DNA of 64,000 bases from an uncultured Fibrobacter sp. (GCA_946186895.1 CAMHOW010000005.1:1-64000), one strand, 5' to 3'. Positions 55,529-64,000 are shown, numbered from the stretch's first letter. Program-made: numbers and translations. The notes: generated by a model not told the origin, from the letters alone.

Positions 55529-55556
55529 TTCCCGCGGCATCTGTCGCGGGAATTTT
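55529..55556. terminator. Terminator hairpin after ilvE
   Basis: TTCCCGCG-GCATCTGT-CGCGGGAA-TTTT. Confidence 0.7.
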
Positions 55557-55737
55557 CATATTTCCGACTACAGTCTCGTCGATCAGGTCGTCAATCATTG
55601 CGCTGGGAATCATGTCTCTTGCCAGCCTTTCAAGTATCTGTTTAGGGGTGCGGCGCACTCGCAATCAGTTCGTACCATGCGAGTTCCTCGGGAGCGATGG
55701 AATCCTTGAACTTTTCAAGCCCTCGTACTTCAATTCT
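55555..55737 (-). pseudogene. Possible decayed gene remnant directly downstream of the 55738-56532 gene
   Basis: In-frame after the stop: RIEVRGLEKFKDSIAPEELAWYELIASAPHP-stop; a shifted frame continues PKQILERLARDMIPSAMIDDLIDETVVGNM. Confidence 0.3.
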
Positions 55738-56532
55738 TTATCGCTGATGTTGCGTGAATTTTTTCAGCCATTTTTCTTTTGCTTCTTCGGTAAAGTGCAG
55801 GCGTGCGCCCACAACCTTTAGGTCGCTTTCGGGGACGCGGTAATAGACATAGCCGTCTTTATCCGGTTCGCTGTGGTCAAAATCCAGAAGGTTGCCTTTT
55901 TCTCCCTTTTCGTTAAAGATGCGTAGGGACTCGCCATCGTTTGTTTTGAGTGCAGTCGTAATGTCAGATACAATAAGGTTTCCTTCGGTCCTAGAATTAT
56001 GCCTGTTTATGTCGAAGGAAGCAAGTTCCCATTCACTCAACCCTTTTTCGGATTCCAGCAGTTTTTTTACGGGAAGGGCGCAATTGCCCTTACCATCGTA
56101 ATCGGAATCAAAACTATACTGGAATTTCCCCTTTTTTGCCTTGCCGGAGCCGTCTTCAAGAATTTTTTTCTCTAAATCAATTTTAAATTCAAGCCCATCG
56201 GCAGCCATTTTCTCAAACACCTTTACAGGCAAAGTGTTTGAAGTTTGGAAACATAACTTGCCGCTCAAAATACCGCGTAGTTCAAGCCCATCGCCGTAAT
56301 AGTCCATAACACCTGGTGATGTTCCCCAGTTTTCTAATCGCCATTCTTCTCTTATGCAGCAGTTCTTGTGCCAATCCGGGTTGTTGCCGCTGAACATGTC
56401 TTCTGTCCATTCCTTCGGTTCAGGGATAACAAGCGACAAAGAGAACTTACCATCGCCCTCGCCGTAGAGCTCGATGAACTTTTGGATGTTCTCTTCGTTC
56501 ATCCAGATGGTGGTGGTGACGGTGGTGTTCAT
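55738..56532 (-). CDS. Hypothetical protein, possibly Api92-like/DUF1281-like
   Basis: Intact 264-aa ORF, no signal peptide; REEWRLENWGTSPGVMDY reminiscent of NWGT motif in Api92-like proteins. Confidence 0.55.
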   Translation of the reverse strand: MNTTVTTTIWMNEENIQKFIELYGEGDGKFSLSLVIPEPKEWTEDMFSGNNPDWHKNCCIREEWRLENWGTSPGVMDYYGDGLELRGILSGKLCFQTSNTLPVKVFEKMAADGLEFKIDLEKKILEDGSGKAKKGKFQYSFDSDYDGKGNCALPVKKLLESEKGLSEWELASFDINRHNSRTEGNLIVSDITTALKTNDGESLRIFNEKGEKGNLLDFDHSEPDKDGYVYYRVPESDLKVVGARLHFTEEAKEKWLKKFTQHQR

Positions 56533-56568
56533 GGGAAATAATTTTACCGATGCTTAAACAATGCTTTC

Positions 56569-57522
56569 TTATTCAAACAAGGCGTTGATTTCTTCGCTAG
56601 TGAATTTTGTGCCAACGAACATGTCGGTTATATCTGTTCCGGATTTCCATTTTTTCGTGAGATTCCATTTTCTGATGTCGCCATGGAATTGAGAATGGCT
56701 AAACATATGAACCATATCTGTTACGTTGGACACATCCCACGTGCTTAAGTTGCCATCGAATGCGGAATCAAAGAACATGTAACCCATGTTTGTAACTTTG
56801 GAAACATTCCATTTTGAAATGTCTCTATTGAATTTTGAATCAAAGAACATACTATTCATGTTAGTAACATTAGATACATCCCAGTTGCTAATGTCTCCAT
56901 TGAAATTGCAACATCCGAATAAACTGCTAAGGGGGCCGCTAAACATATGATCCATGTTTGTAACTTTGGAAACATTCCATTTTGATATGTCACTATTGAA
57001 ATCTGCGCAATAGAACATGGATCTCATATTTGTGACTTCAGACACATTCCATTTGCTTATATCCCCGTTAAACTTAGCTTCGTAGAACATGGATCTCATA
57101 TTCGTGACTTTGGATACATTCCATTTGCTTATATCCCCATTAAAAATTGTCTGCGAAAAACATCCTTCCATGTTTGTTACGTTGGACACATTCCAGTTAC
57201 TAAGGTCCCCTTCAAATTTTTTGTTCTTGCGAAACATTTTTTCCATTGTTGTTACATTGGAAACATTCCACTTGCGAATATCGCCATTGAAGTCTGATTC
57301 TTCGAACAAGTGGCTCATGTCAGTAATTTGCGAAACGTCAATGAAATTTAGATTGCAGTTAGGCCCATTTTTTTCAATGGTTTCTTTGATAATCTTCTCT
57401 AACTCGGCCTTACTTTGTGGTTGAATATTAGAACGATTTGCTGTTGAAACTGCCTTTGATATTATCGAGTCGAATTCATCTTCGTTAGTATTGTTGTTGA
57501 ATAGTTTGCTAAAAAATGACAT
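56569..57522 (-). CDS. BspA/DUF285-type repeat protein without signal peptide
   Basis: About nine tandem 24-aa units of type FNGDISKWNVSKVTNMRSMFYEAK; N-terminus MSFFSKLFNNNTNEDEF is not a signal peptide. Confidence 0.82.
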   Translation of the reverse strand: MSFFSKLFNNNTNEDEFDSIISKAVSTANRSNIQPQSKAELEKIIKETIEKNGPNCNLNFIDVSQITDMSHLFEESDFNGDIRKWNVSNVTTMEKMFRKNKKFEGDLSNWNVSNVTNMEGCFSQTIFNGDISKWNVSKVTNMRSMFYEAKFNGDISKWNVSEVTNMRSMFYCADFNSDISKWNVSKVTNMDHMFSGPLSSLFGCCNFNGDISNWDVSNVTNMNSMFFDSKFNRDISKWNVSKVTNMGYMFFDSAFDGNLSTWDVSNVTDMVHMFSHSQFHGDIRKWNLTKKWKSGTDITDMFVGTKFTSEEINALFE

Positions 57523-57542
57523 GATCGCATTCTCCTAACTGT

Positions 57543-58604
57543 TTATTGTTTCTCGTATTTCTGTTTCAATTCTTTTTGTTCTTTTATAAAATCATGTCCT
57601 ATTGTGTTTTGACAACCATAACACATTCTTTTGATGATGTCCTTTTTTTGTATGGGGTTTCCGTCAATATACTCTTGTTCAAAGGTTCTAATGGGATTTT
57701 TGTCTGCATTAAATATTTTTTTGCAGAAATCGCATTGTACGCCGTTTTCTATCGGAGCGTCTTTGATGCAACGAACGGAACGCTCGTGGTAAAAACAATT
57801 GATGCAGCCTTTAGCTTTTTTATAAGCGTAGCCAATGTCTGTTCCATTTTTATATAATTCAAAATAGAAAACATCATCACCATCGCCGAAATATTCAACA
57901 CCATCGGGAATTATTTTTGAAGATGTCCAAAAATGAGTGCGGTTTCCCATATCATCATATGCATAATAACAACACTCTTCTTTATCACTATAAGACCACC
58001 AGCGTAAGCCTGCAGGTAATGCCGAAAAACCGAAAGCATCTATTCCATCGCCCCACTCTTCTGCCCTTAATGCATCACTCGCGTCATATTCTTTGGCAAT
58101 AAAGTTTTTAAGTTGATTAAAATCCTCAATACTTGGCAAATGCCAACCTGGAGGACAAGCTTCCATAGCGGTTTCCCATGTGTATAGCCTGCCATATTTT
58201 TTAACATTCGAAGCGTCGTCATCATAAGCATGGCTACCGCCTTTGGGTGGTCGGTATCTCAAGTTCTCAGCCATCCAAACTTGGTTGCCGATCTTGCAGG
58301 TTTTGTAAACTTCGCCGTCGCGCGGGTCGGTGAATGTTTCTTCTGTGTCGCTTGATTTGTTGTTGTCAACAATGTTTTCTTTTGCTGAACTGCTTTCGTC
58401 AGTACTATTCTTTGACTCTGTTTTCTCTGCGACTGGCGTGGCTACATCCTGTGGTGCACCGCAGCTAAAACAGAACTTTGCGTTATTTGGCAGCTCTGCT
58501 CCGCATTTGATGCATTTTTTATTTTGCGAAACAGGGGTCCCGCATTCCATACAGAATTTTGCAGCCTCATCAAGTTCGGCTCCGCATTTAGAACATACTG
58601 GCAT
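57543..58604 (-). CDS. Cytosolic double zinc-ribbon plus FISUMP-domain protein
   Basis: CSKCGAELDEAAKFCMECGTP and CIKCGAELPNNAKFCFSCGAP, then FTDPRDGEVYKTCKIGNQVWMAENLRYRPP...ACPPGWHLPSIEDF...SVRCIKDAP, then CDFCKKIF...CYGCQ. Confidence 0.85.
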   Translation of the reverse strand: MPVCSKCGAELDEAAKFCMECGTPVSQNKKCIKCGAELPNNAKFCFSCGAPQDVATPVAEKTESKNSTDESSSAKENIVDNNKSSDTEETFTDPRDGEVYKTCKIGNQVWMAENLRYRPPKGGSHAYDDDASNVKKYGRLYTWETAMEACPPGWHLPSIEDFNQLKNFIAKEYDASDALRAEEWGDGIDAFGFSALPAGLRWWSYSDKEECCYYAYDDMGNRTHFWTSSKIIPDGVEYFGDGDDVFYFELYKNGTDIGYAYKKAKGCINCFYHERSVRCIKDAPIENGVQCDFCKKIFNADKNPIRTFEQEYIDGNPIQKKDIIKRMCYGCQNTIGHDFIKEQKELKQKYEKQ

Positions 58605-58654
58605 ATAAATATCCTTGAGAATATGGTTTGGTTTTTGTTGTGGATAGCTGTTTT

Positions 58655-58975
58655 CTAAACAAAATCTTTCTGCAAGTCCAAAAGCTTTCTTTCTTCTTGA
58701 AGATCTTTATACTTTGAAATATCCTTGTTTATTTTATCTAGATATTCGGCTTTGATGTAATCGAGAAAACCGGTCATTAAAGTTGGTGGAACTCCGTTGT
58801 GACCCTTTGGTATCTCGTAATCAAAATGATTTCCGAATCTGATTTTGTCGCCAGGCTCACGAGTTACGTTGACATCGTAATCAGCAATGACTTTAAGATA
58901 GTCAAATGTGTATTCCATTGTCTTCATTTGTTCGTCAAATGCAGCCACACCTTTTCTAATATCATTCTGAGTCAT
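58655..58975 (-). CDS. Hypothetical protein, about 107 aa
   Basis: MTQNDIRKGVAAFDEQMKTMEYTFDYLKVIADYDVNV...; start trimmed from 59038 to remove overlap with upstream small gene. Confidence 0.5.
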   Translation of the reverse strand: MTQNDIRKGVAAFDEQMKTMEYTFDYLKVIADYDVNVTREPGDKIRFGNHFDYEIPKGHNGVPPTLMTGFLDYIKAEYLDKINKDISKYKDLQEERKLLDLQKDFV

Positions 58976-58994
58976 AATATCTCGTTTTATTAGT

Positions 58995-59180
58995 TTACTT
59001 AATACTGTTGCAGGACTTCTGCGAGCCTTTTTCGTCAAAGGTGTAGGCGAAGTTGCCTCTTTTTACGGTGACTGTTGTCGATGTGTATCCCATAAGTTCG
59101 CCTGTGATGCAAGCTGTCTGGGAATTCTTTTCGTTCTTCACGTAAACGAAGTTTCCTTTTTGAATTGCGACTGAAATCAT
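58995..59180 (-). CDS. Small protein (61 aa) with internal duplication
   Basis: KGNFVYVKNEKNSQTACI and RGNFAYTFDEKGSQKSCN repeat units; preceded by Shine-Dalgarno-like AGAGGT. Confidence 0.55.
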   Translation of the reverse strand: MISVAIQKGNFVYVKNEKNSQTACITGELMGYTSTTVTVKRGNFAYTFDEKGSQKSCNSIK

Positions 59181-59258
59181 AATGGACCTCTTAAGGTTTA
59201 TTGTTTTGCTCCGTTTTGTAGCTCATTCCAGTTTGGAACAGAAAAAGGGACAAAATTT

Positions 59259-59492
59259 TTAGAAATAGCTTTTAATTTGTTCTACTCTTTGGATTTCTTG
59301 CTGGATGTGAGTTTGCGAACAACCTTGTTGAGCCAAGTAGTTTTGTGCTTCTGTAACGAAATCAACAAAACTAACTCCACTTTGGAGAGCTTGAATTAAT
59401 GCATCACGTGCTCTTGCAATGTCAGCCGGATGTCTCGCAAATTTATGGTCTGCGATTCCAAAAGAACCATGTAATAGTTGTTTCCAGTTCAT
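59259..59492 (-). CDS. Hypothetical protein, 77 aa
   Basis: MNWKQLLHGSFGIADHKFARHPADIARARDALIQALQSG...; preceded by TTAGGAGAATGT. Confidence 0.5.
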   Translation of the reverse strand: MNWKQLLHGSFGIADHKFARHPADIARARDALIQALQSGVSFVDFVTEAQNYLAQQGCSQTHIQQEIQRVEQIKSYF

Positions 59493-59517
59493 ACATTCTC
59501 CTAATTTGACTAGTCTG

Positions 59518-59700
59518 TTACTTGTACCAAGATGGCGGAGTGTCGCTACAAGCTCTGTTAAGAATGTAGGTAAGCGAGGGCCATTTCCCCTTCAAGATTT
59601 TTTCTGCTTCGCTCATCGATGACATTGATAGTGGAATGCAGTCGTACACATACTGCCCCGAACCTTTTACTTGAAATTTAAACCAATGGTTACGTATCAT
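59518..59700 (-). CDS. Hypothetical protein, 60 aa
   Basis: MIRNHWFKFQVKGSGQYVYDCIPLSMSSMSEAEKILKGKW; preceded by AAGGAGT. Confidence 0.45.
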   Translation of the reverse strand: MIRNHWFKFQVKGSGQYVYDCIPLSMSSMSEAEKILKGKWPSLTYILNRACSDTPPSWYK

Positions 59701-59714
59701 GATTTACTCCTTGT

Positions 59715-60590
59715 TTAATTGAAAATTCGTTGAGCGTTCTGCCAAGACATCTCTTTCCACGAGTCGCCAGCAATCTTTGAACTGGTAGAAATACGACTTC
59801 GCAAATATCTTGGCAGAGAACTTTTTAGATGTCGCCCGGGAATCGGCGTGTCAGTGCCAAAAAGGATTCTGTCGGCAAATCCTGCTTTTACCAACAATTC
59901 CAAGTGTTCGTGCTGCATAAATGCCGTATCGACAAAAGCGTTCAAGCAATTCTTTAGAATTTCCATCGTTTGGTCAATAGGGCGACCATGGGCAAGGATT
60001 ATCTTGACCGTTGAATATTTCTGGCACACCCCTTTATAAATCCCCGCGAAACAGTTGTCCTTCTCGCCAGTGTGGAGCATTATGGCGAGGTTCCTTTCGC
60101 TTGCTATATCAAAAGCCCTTTGCATTAGTCGGCTAGACGGATTCCATTTTTCAGAACCTCCATGAATTTTGAGTCCCTTGATTTTATCATCTAGATATAA
60201 CGACAAATCGCGTGACTTTTGCAGCATGGAATGTGTTGCCCACAAAAAGGGAACCGCACGCCCTTCGGACAACTCATGCATCGCGTCGCGTTCTTCACGC
60301 ATGAATGCGGCATCATCCGTTACAATGTTTGAAGTGCTCGAATAGGCAAAATGGGTAATCCCAGCCAACCTCAATGTTCGCAGGATTCGTGGGGGCGTAT
60401 AGTAGTCGTCGAAATACTGCCCCATATGAACATGGACATCGAACGGGCCGATGGTGGCGTTTTCGCTAGCAGCCTTGTTTTGTAAACTAGAATTTACACT
60501 GGGGGAGGGTAATAGATTCAACATCCCGCTATATGCGGATTTGCTGGCTGCATGGTGCGCTTTTCTATTACCAAGGGTATTCATGCTCAT
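59715..60590 (-). CDS. Amidohydrolase family protein (metal-dependent hydrolase, TIM-barrel)
   Basis: GPFDVHVHMGQYFDDYY; GLKIHGGSEKWNPSS; AIMLHTGEKDN; IILAHGRPIDQTMEIL; RILFGTDTPIPG. Confidence 0.82.
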   Translation of the reverse strand: MSMNTLGNRKAHHAASKSAYSGMLNLLPSPSVNSSLQNKAASENATIGPFDVHVHMGQYFDDYYTPPRILRTLRLAGITHFAYSSTSNIVTDDAAFMREERDAMHELSEGRAVPFLWATHSMLQKSRDLSLYLDDKIKGLKIHGGSEKWNPSSRLMQRAFDIASERNLAIMLHTGEKDNCFAGIYKGVCQKYSTVKIILAHGRPIDQTMEILKNCLNAFVDTAFMQHEHLELLVKAGFADRILFGTDTPIPGRHLKSSLPRYLRSRISTSSKIAGDSWKEMSWQNAQRIFN

Positions 60591-60845
60591 AAATATATCC
60601 TTTTTTAGGGGAAAATAACCCTTTTTTTAATTTTTTCAAAAATGTCCGTTTATAGGGTGGGTGCTTTCCCCGAGTCCATTTTTTCTGTTTTTCGCTATAG
60701 AATCCCTAAAAAAGGTGCTTTTGGGGAAAAGTATGTAAATATTTTTTTAGCAATGCTGTTTTCGGGTCAAAAAAGAGTCTATAGAGAAGGCGGGGAGTGT
60801 TTCCCTGCCAATATCCCGCCTGCATTTGGGCGGAAAGGATCTCTA

Positions 60846-61760
60846 ATGACACGAAGTGAATTTATAACCTTTGTGAAGGATGTGCACGAGCATCCCGAAC
60901 ATTTGGCCGAATACCGTAAAAAATACAAGAATGTATATCCCTTCAGTGATGGGATTTTCAAGATGCTCATGGCGAATGAGGCAAAACCCGAACGGACGGT
61001 GAAGTTTCTCAACGCAATGCTTGCTCTTACGGGTGACAACGCTATCAAGACCTATACTTTGGGCGTTCCTGAGAATCCTGGTGTGCTGAACGATAAAACC
61101 GCTATTTTTGACATCTACGGTACAACCCAGGCGGGCGAGCCTGTGCTTATCGAGGTTCAGCAGAATTTCAATATGTTATTCATTGACAGGCTCATCTACT
61201 ATACCGCTCGAGTGGTTTCGCGCACGGTCAAGAAGGCTCAAGATTACAATTTGCCGCACATTTATGTTCTCTCGCTCTTGACCGAGAATCAGTTTCCGAC
61301 GGAGAGAGATACTTACCTGCATCATACGCAATTGGTTCGAAACCGTCATTTGTTTTATGACAAGTTGGATATCTACTTGGTTGAAATGGAGAAGTTTTTC
61401 GCTATTGATGACCGCACTTCGCTGGAAAAGCGAGAACGGTCTGATAGGGCCGAGATGCTGCGCATATTTAGGGATGTCCTTGAGGATAGAGAAATCCCCG
61501 AAGAAAAATTGAAGAAACTGCTTGACAAGGATTTTGCAAAAGATGTATCTTTGAAAGGGTATACTGACGAAACTCTTCTGAACGAGGTTGACGGAATGAC
61601 GGACATGCTATACGAAAAACAGGGCTCGTACTTGCAGGGGAAAGAAGATAGCCGTAAAGAAGTTGCCAGAATTTTGATTGATGCTGGAAAACTGACTCCC
61701 GAGGAGGCCGTCTCCCTTTTGCATGTTTCAACAAGTGATGTTCTGCCCGACGTAAAATAA
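60846..61760 (+). CDS. Rpn/PDDEXK nuclease-family transposase-like protein
   Basis: YPFSDGIFKMLMANEAKPERTVKFLNAMLAL; IFDIYGTTQAGEPVLIEVQQNFNMLFIDRLIYYTARVVSR (D...ExQ core). ATG at 60846 preferred to 60642. Confidence 0.85.
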   Translation: MTRSEFITFVKDVHEHPEHLAEYRKKYKNVYPFSDGIFKMLMANEAKPERTVKFLNAMLALTGDNAIKTYTLGVPENPGVLNDKTAIFDIYGTTQAGEPVLIEVQQNFNMLFIDRLIYYTARVVSRTVKKAQDYNLPHIYVLSLLTENQFPTERDTYLHHTQLVRNRHLFYDKLDIYLVEMEKFFAIDDRTSLEKRERSDRAEMLRIFRDVLEDREIPEEKLKKLLDKDFAKDVSLKGYTDETLLNEVDGMTDMLYEKQGSYLQGKEDSRKEVARILIDAGKLTPEEAVSLLHVSTSDVLPDVK

Positions 61761-61782
61761 GGTTGCCAATATGACCAATGAT

Positions 61783-61808
61783 GCCCGCAGCGCCTGTTGC
61801 GGGATTTT
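61783..61808. terminator. Terminator between convergent Rpn-type gene and recD2
   Basis: CCCGCA-GCGCCTGT-TGCGGG-ATTTTTT. Confidence 0.65.
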
Positions 61809-63950
61809 TTAATTGAGCCTTTCTTTCAGCCTTGTGTACCGTCGGGTGCTGCGGTTGTTGCGCACAGCCTGGTGGAACGCTCCGGGTGCGGAAAGTACCC
61901 ACACGTGTCCTTTCGCGCGGGTGATGGCCGTATAAAGCAGGTTCCGCTGGAGCATCACGTAGTGGCTGGAGTCGAGAATCACGATGACGGCGGGGTATTC
62001 GCTGCCCTGGCTCTTGTGGATGGTGCAGGCGTAGGCCAACTGCAGGTCTTCTATTTCGTCGCCTTCGTAGTCCACCGTCTTGTCGTCAAAGAAGACCGTC
62101 ATGGCGGACTTGTCCTTCTTGACGCTGAAGATAATTCCCACGTCGCCGTTGAAAACGTTCTTGTCGTAGTTGTTGGTGGTCTGCATCACCCGGTCGCCCG
62201 CACCCCATTCGGTGCCGCCTATCTTGAATTTCTGGGCGCTGCCGTTCATGAGCTTTTGCAGGAACTGGTTCAGCTCGAAAACGCCCAGCGGGCCCTTGCG
62301 CATGGGGGCGAGAATCTGCAGGTCGCTTTTCAGGTCGATGTCCAGCTTGGAGCGCACGCCTGTGGTGACCAGCTTCTGCAATATGCCTAGGGCCTCCTCG
62401 GGAGTCTCGTAGGGCATAAAGTGGAAGTTGGGCCCGTCGATAGGCGCAGGGGTGATTCCCCGGTTGATTTTTGCGGCTTTGTCGGCGATGTCGTTTCCGC
62501 TTGCTTGACGGAATATATGCTGTAGCCGCACGCTAGGAATTTTTTCGCATTGGAGCAGGTCGTTCAGCACGTTGCCCGGGCCAACGCTTGGCAGCTGGTC
62601 GGCGTCCCCTACCAATAGGATTCGCGCCCGAAGGCTCACGGCTTCTAGCAGTGACGAGGCAAGCCAGGTGTCCACCATGCTGAATTCATCTACAATCAAC
62701 AGGTCGCAGTTCAGCTGGTTGCCTACGTTGCGGTTGAACTTCTTGGATACGGGGTCCATTTCTAGCAGGCGGTGGATGGTCTTTGCCGGCGCTCCGCAGA
62801 GGCTTTCCATGCGCTTAGCGGCACGGCCCGTTGGGGCAGCCAGCAATACGGATTCCCCCATCTGGTTGGCAAGATGCAAAATACCCTTGAGAATCGTGGT
62901 CTTTCCCGTGCCGGGGCCGCCTGTGACGATGGAGAACTTGTGGGACAGCGCCATCTGGATGGCCTGCCTTTGCACCGGGTCGAAACTGAACTTGTGTTCC
63001 CGCTCCCAGCTCACCAGGTACTGCTCGAAACCTTCGGTGGGGAGCGTGTTCCGCTGTAGCCGCAGCGCGATGTTCCGTGCCACGGAGTCTTCGGCCCGGA
63101 ACATAGACGGGTAAAAGCAGTCGTCGCCTACGCGGGTAATGCGTCCGCTCTTGCACAGACCTTCGAACTGCTCCATGAGAATCTGAACCGCGTCGTCGTC
63201 GAAGCTGTCTATCCGCAGGTTCTTGAGGGTGCGGTCCAGCAGGGCGTCCTTGGGCAGGTACACGTGGCCTTCGTTGAAGGACGATTCCTGCAGGGAGTAG
63301 AGCAGTGCCGCCTGGAACCGCATGGGGCTGTCCTTCGGTAGGCCCAGCTTCATGGCGATTTCGTCGGCGCTTGCAAACCCGATACCCCACACCTCTTCGC
63401 AGAGCAGGTAGGGGTTCTCCTTGATCTTTGGGATGGTGTCTTCGCCGTAGGTGCTCCACAGCCGCTTGGCGGTACTGCCCACGATGCCGTGGCTGTACAG
63501 GAACAGCATGGTTTCGCGGCTCAGGCGGGCCTCTTGCCAGCTGGCCAGGAACTCCGCCATTTTCTTGGGAGTGATACCCTTGATTTTTACCTCGGAGAGC
63601 CTTTCGGGGTGGTTGTCCAGCACCTCTGGCAGGGCGTCTCCAAAGGCCTCCACCAGGCGCTCGGCGGTCTTGGGCCCGATGCCCCGGAACAGCCCGCTGG
63701 CCAGGTAGTCCCGCAGGTTGCCGTCGCCTGTCTTCAGTATTTCGAAGCCCGTGGCCTTGAACTGCTCGCCGAACTTGGGGTGGCGGCCCCATTCTCCCTC
63801 GAACCGCAGGTTCTCGCCGGGAGTGAGTGCAGGAAAATTCCCGGTGACTACCGCCACCTTGCCCGTGTCAGAAAGCACCACCTTCAGCACGGTGAAACCG
63901 TTGGCCGGGTTCTGGTAGGTGACGTTCTTGATGGATCCCTGGATCTGCAT
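61809..63950 (-). CDS. recD2: RecD2-type ATP-dependent DNA helicase
   Basis: VTGGPGTGKTTILKGIL; LLAAPTGRAAKRMESLCGAPAKTIHRLLE; LLIVDEFSMVDTWLASSLLEAV; YACTIHKSQGSEYPAVIVILDSSHYVMLQRNLLYTAITRAKGHVWVL. Confidence 0.94.
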   Translation of the reverse strand: MQIQGSIKNVTYQNPANGFTVLKVVLSDTGKVAVVTGNFPALTPGENLRFEGEWGRHPKFGEQFKATGFEILKTGDGNLRDYLASGLFRGIGPKTAERLVEAFGDALPEVLDNHPERLSEVKIKGITPKKMAEFLASWQEARLSRETMLFLYSHGIVGSTAKRLWSTYGEDTIPKIKENPYLLCEEVWGIGFASADEIAMKLGLPKDSPMRFQAALLYSLQESSFNEGHVYLPKDALLDRTLKNLRIDSFDDDAVQILMEQFEGLCKSGRITRVGDDCFYPSMFRAEDSVARNIALRLQRNTLPTEGFEQYLVSWEREHKFSFDPVQRQAIQMALSHKFSIVTGGPGTGKTTILKGILHLANQMGESVLLAAPTGRAAKRMESLCGAPAKTIHRLLEMDPVSKKFNRNVGNQLNCDLLIVDEFSMVDTWLASSLLEAVSLRARILLVGDADQLPSVGPGNVLNDLLQCEKIPSVRLQHIFRQASGNDIADKAAKINRGITPAPIDGPNFHFMPYETPEEALGILQKLVTTGVRSKLDIDLKSDLQILAPMRKGPLGVFELNQFLQKLMNGSAQKFKIGGTEWGAGDRVMQTTNNYDKNVFNGDVGIIFSVKKDKSAMTVFFDDKTVDYEGDEIEDLQLAYACTIHKSQGSEYPAVIVILDSSHYVMLQRNLLYTAITRAKGHVWVLSAPGAFHQAVRNNRSTRRYTRLKERLN

Positions 63951-64000
63951 TCGTTTTTTCGGCTCCGTGGCGGTGTCGGGTTACACGAAAAAACGGAGTG

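Noticed and set aside
56670-57300. Apparent tandem DNA repeats considered as a CRISPR array
   Set aside because: The 72-nt period is in frame and encodes DUF285 units; no unique spacers.
60642-60845. 68-codon N-terminal extension of the Rpn-type gene
   Set aside because: Peptide looks non-coding and the conserved family start MTRSEFITFV lies at 60846; region is better treated as leader.
62815-63792. 325-aa minus-strand ORF inside recD2 in another frame
   Set aside because: Arg/Gly/Pro-rich out-of-frame product of a high-GC gene; RecD2 motifs are in the other frame.

Overview
This window looks like a Fibrobacter chromosome (F. succinogenes-like), judging from repeated FISUMP-type and TIGR02147-type proteins, poly-Ser linkers and many secreted plant-cell-wall enzymes. 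I assign about 50 protein-coding genes and see no tRNA, rRNA or CRISPR array. Main blocks: (1) 0-8.7 kb: CE1-type esterase (truncated at the left edge), GH9 cellulase, NUDIX, patatin, CoA-transferase, signal-less GH5, MqnA, RR-GGDEF. (2) 8.9-14.5 kb: a tandem trio of FISUMP lipoproteins, each with a short collagen-like Gly-X-Y stretch. (3) 14.5-30.4 kb: aldolase, MacB-type ABC pair, OmpA with ten 30-aa TSP3-type repeats, epimerase, GtrA, KtrB/KtrA, rubrerythrin, isolated nuoA, MetY, citrate synthase, aminotransferase. (4) 30.6-54.3 kb: a pectin/rhamnogalacturonan-type locus (PL11, two PL1, GH95, a HEGIH-motif metallopeptidase-like protein, a GLUG/InlB-repeat protein), with two TIGR02147 proteins and two LamG-like lipoproteins. 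(5) 55.7-60.6 kb: a tightly packed, co-directional run of eight mostly uncharacterised minus-strand genes without signal peptides, next to an Rpn-type PD-(D/E)XK nuclease and RecD2. Leads I consider most worth following: a shared 18-nt palindrome plus 3' extension upstream of all three pectin lyase-type genes, with TIGR02147 HTH-like proteins as candidate regulators; the eight-gene accessory unit containing a cytosolic zinc-ribbon/FISUMP protein; and a family of heptameric TTCGGAN hairpin repeats at three intergenic sites. All family assignments come from reading the supplied translations; no database search was run.
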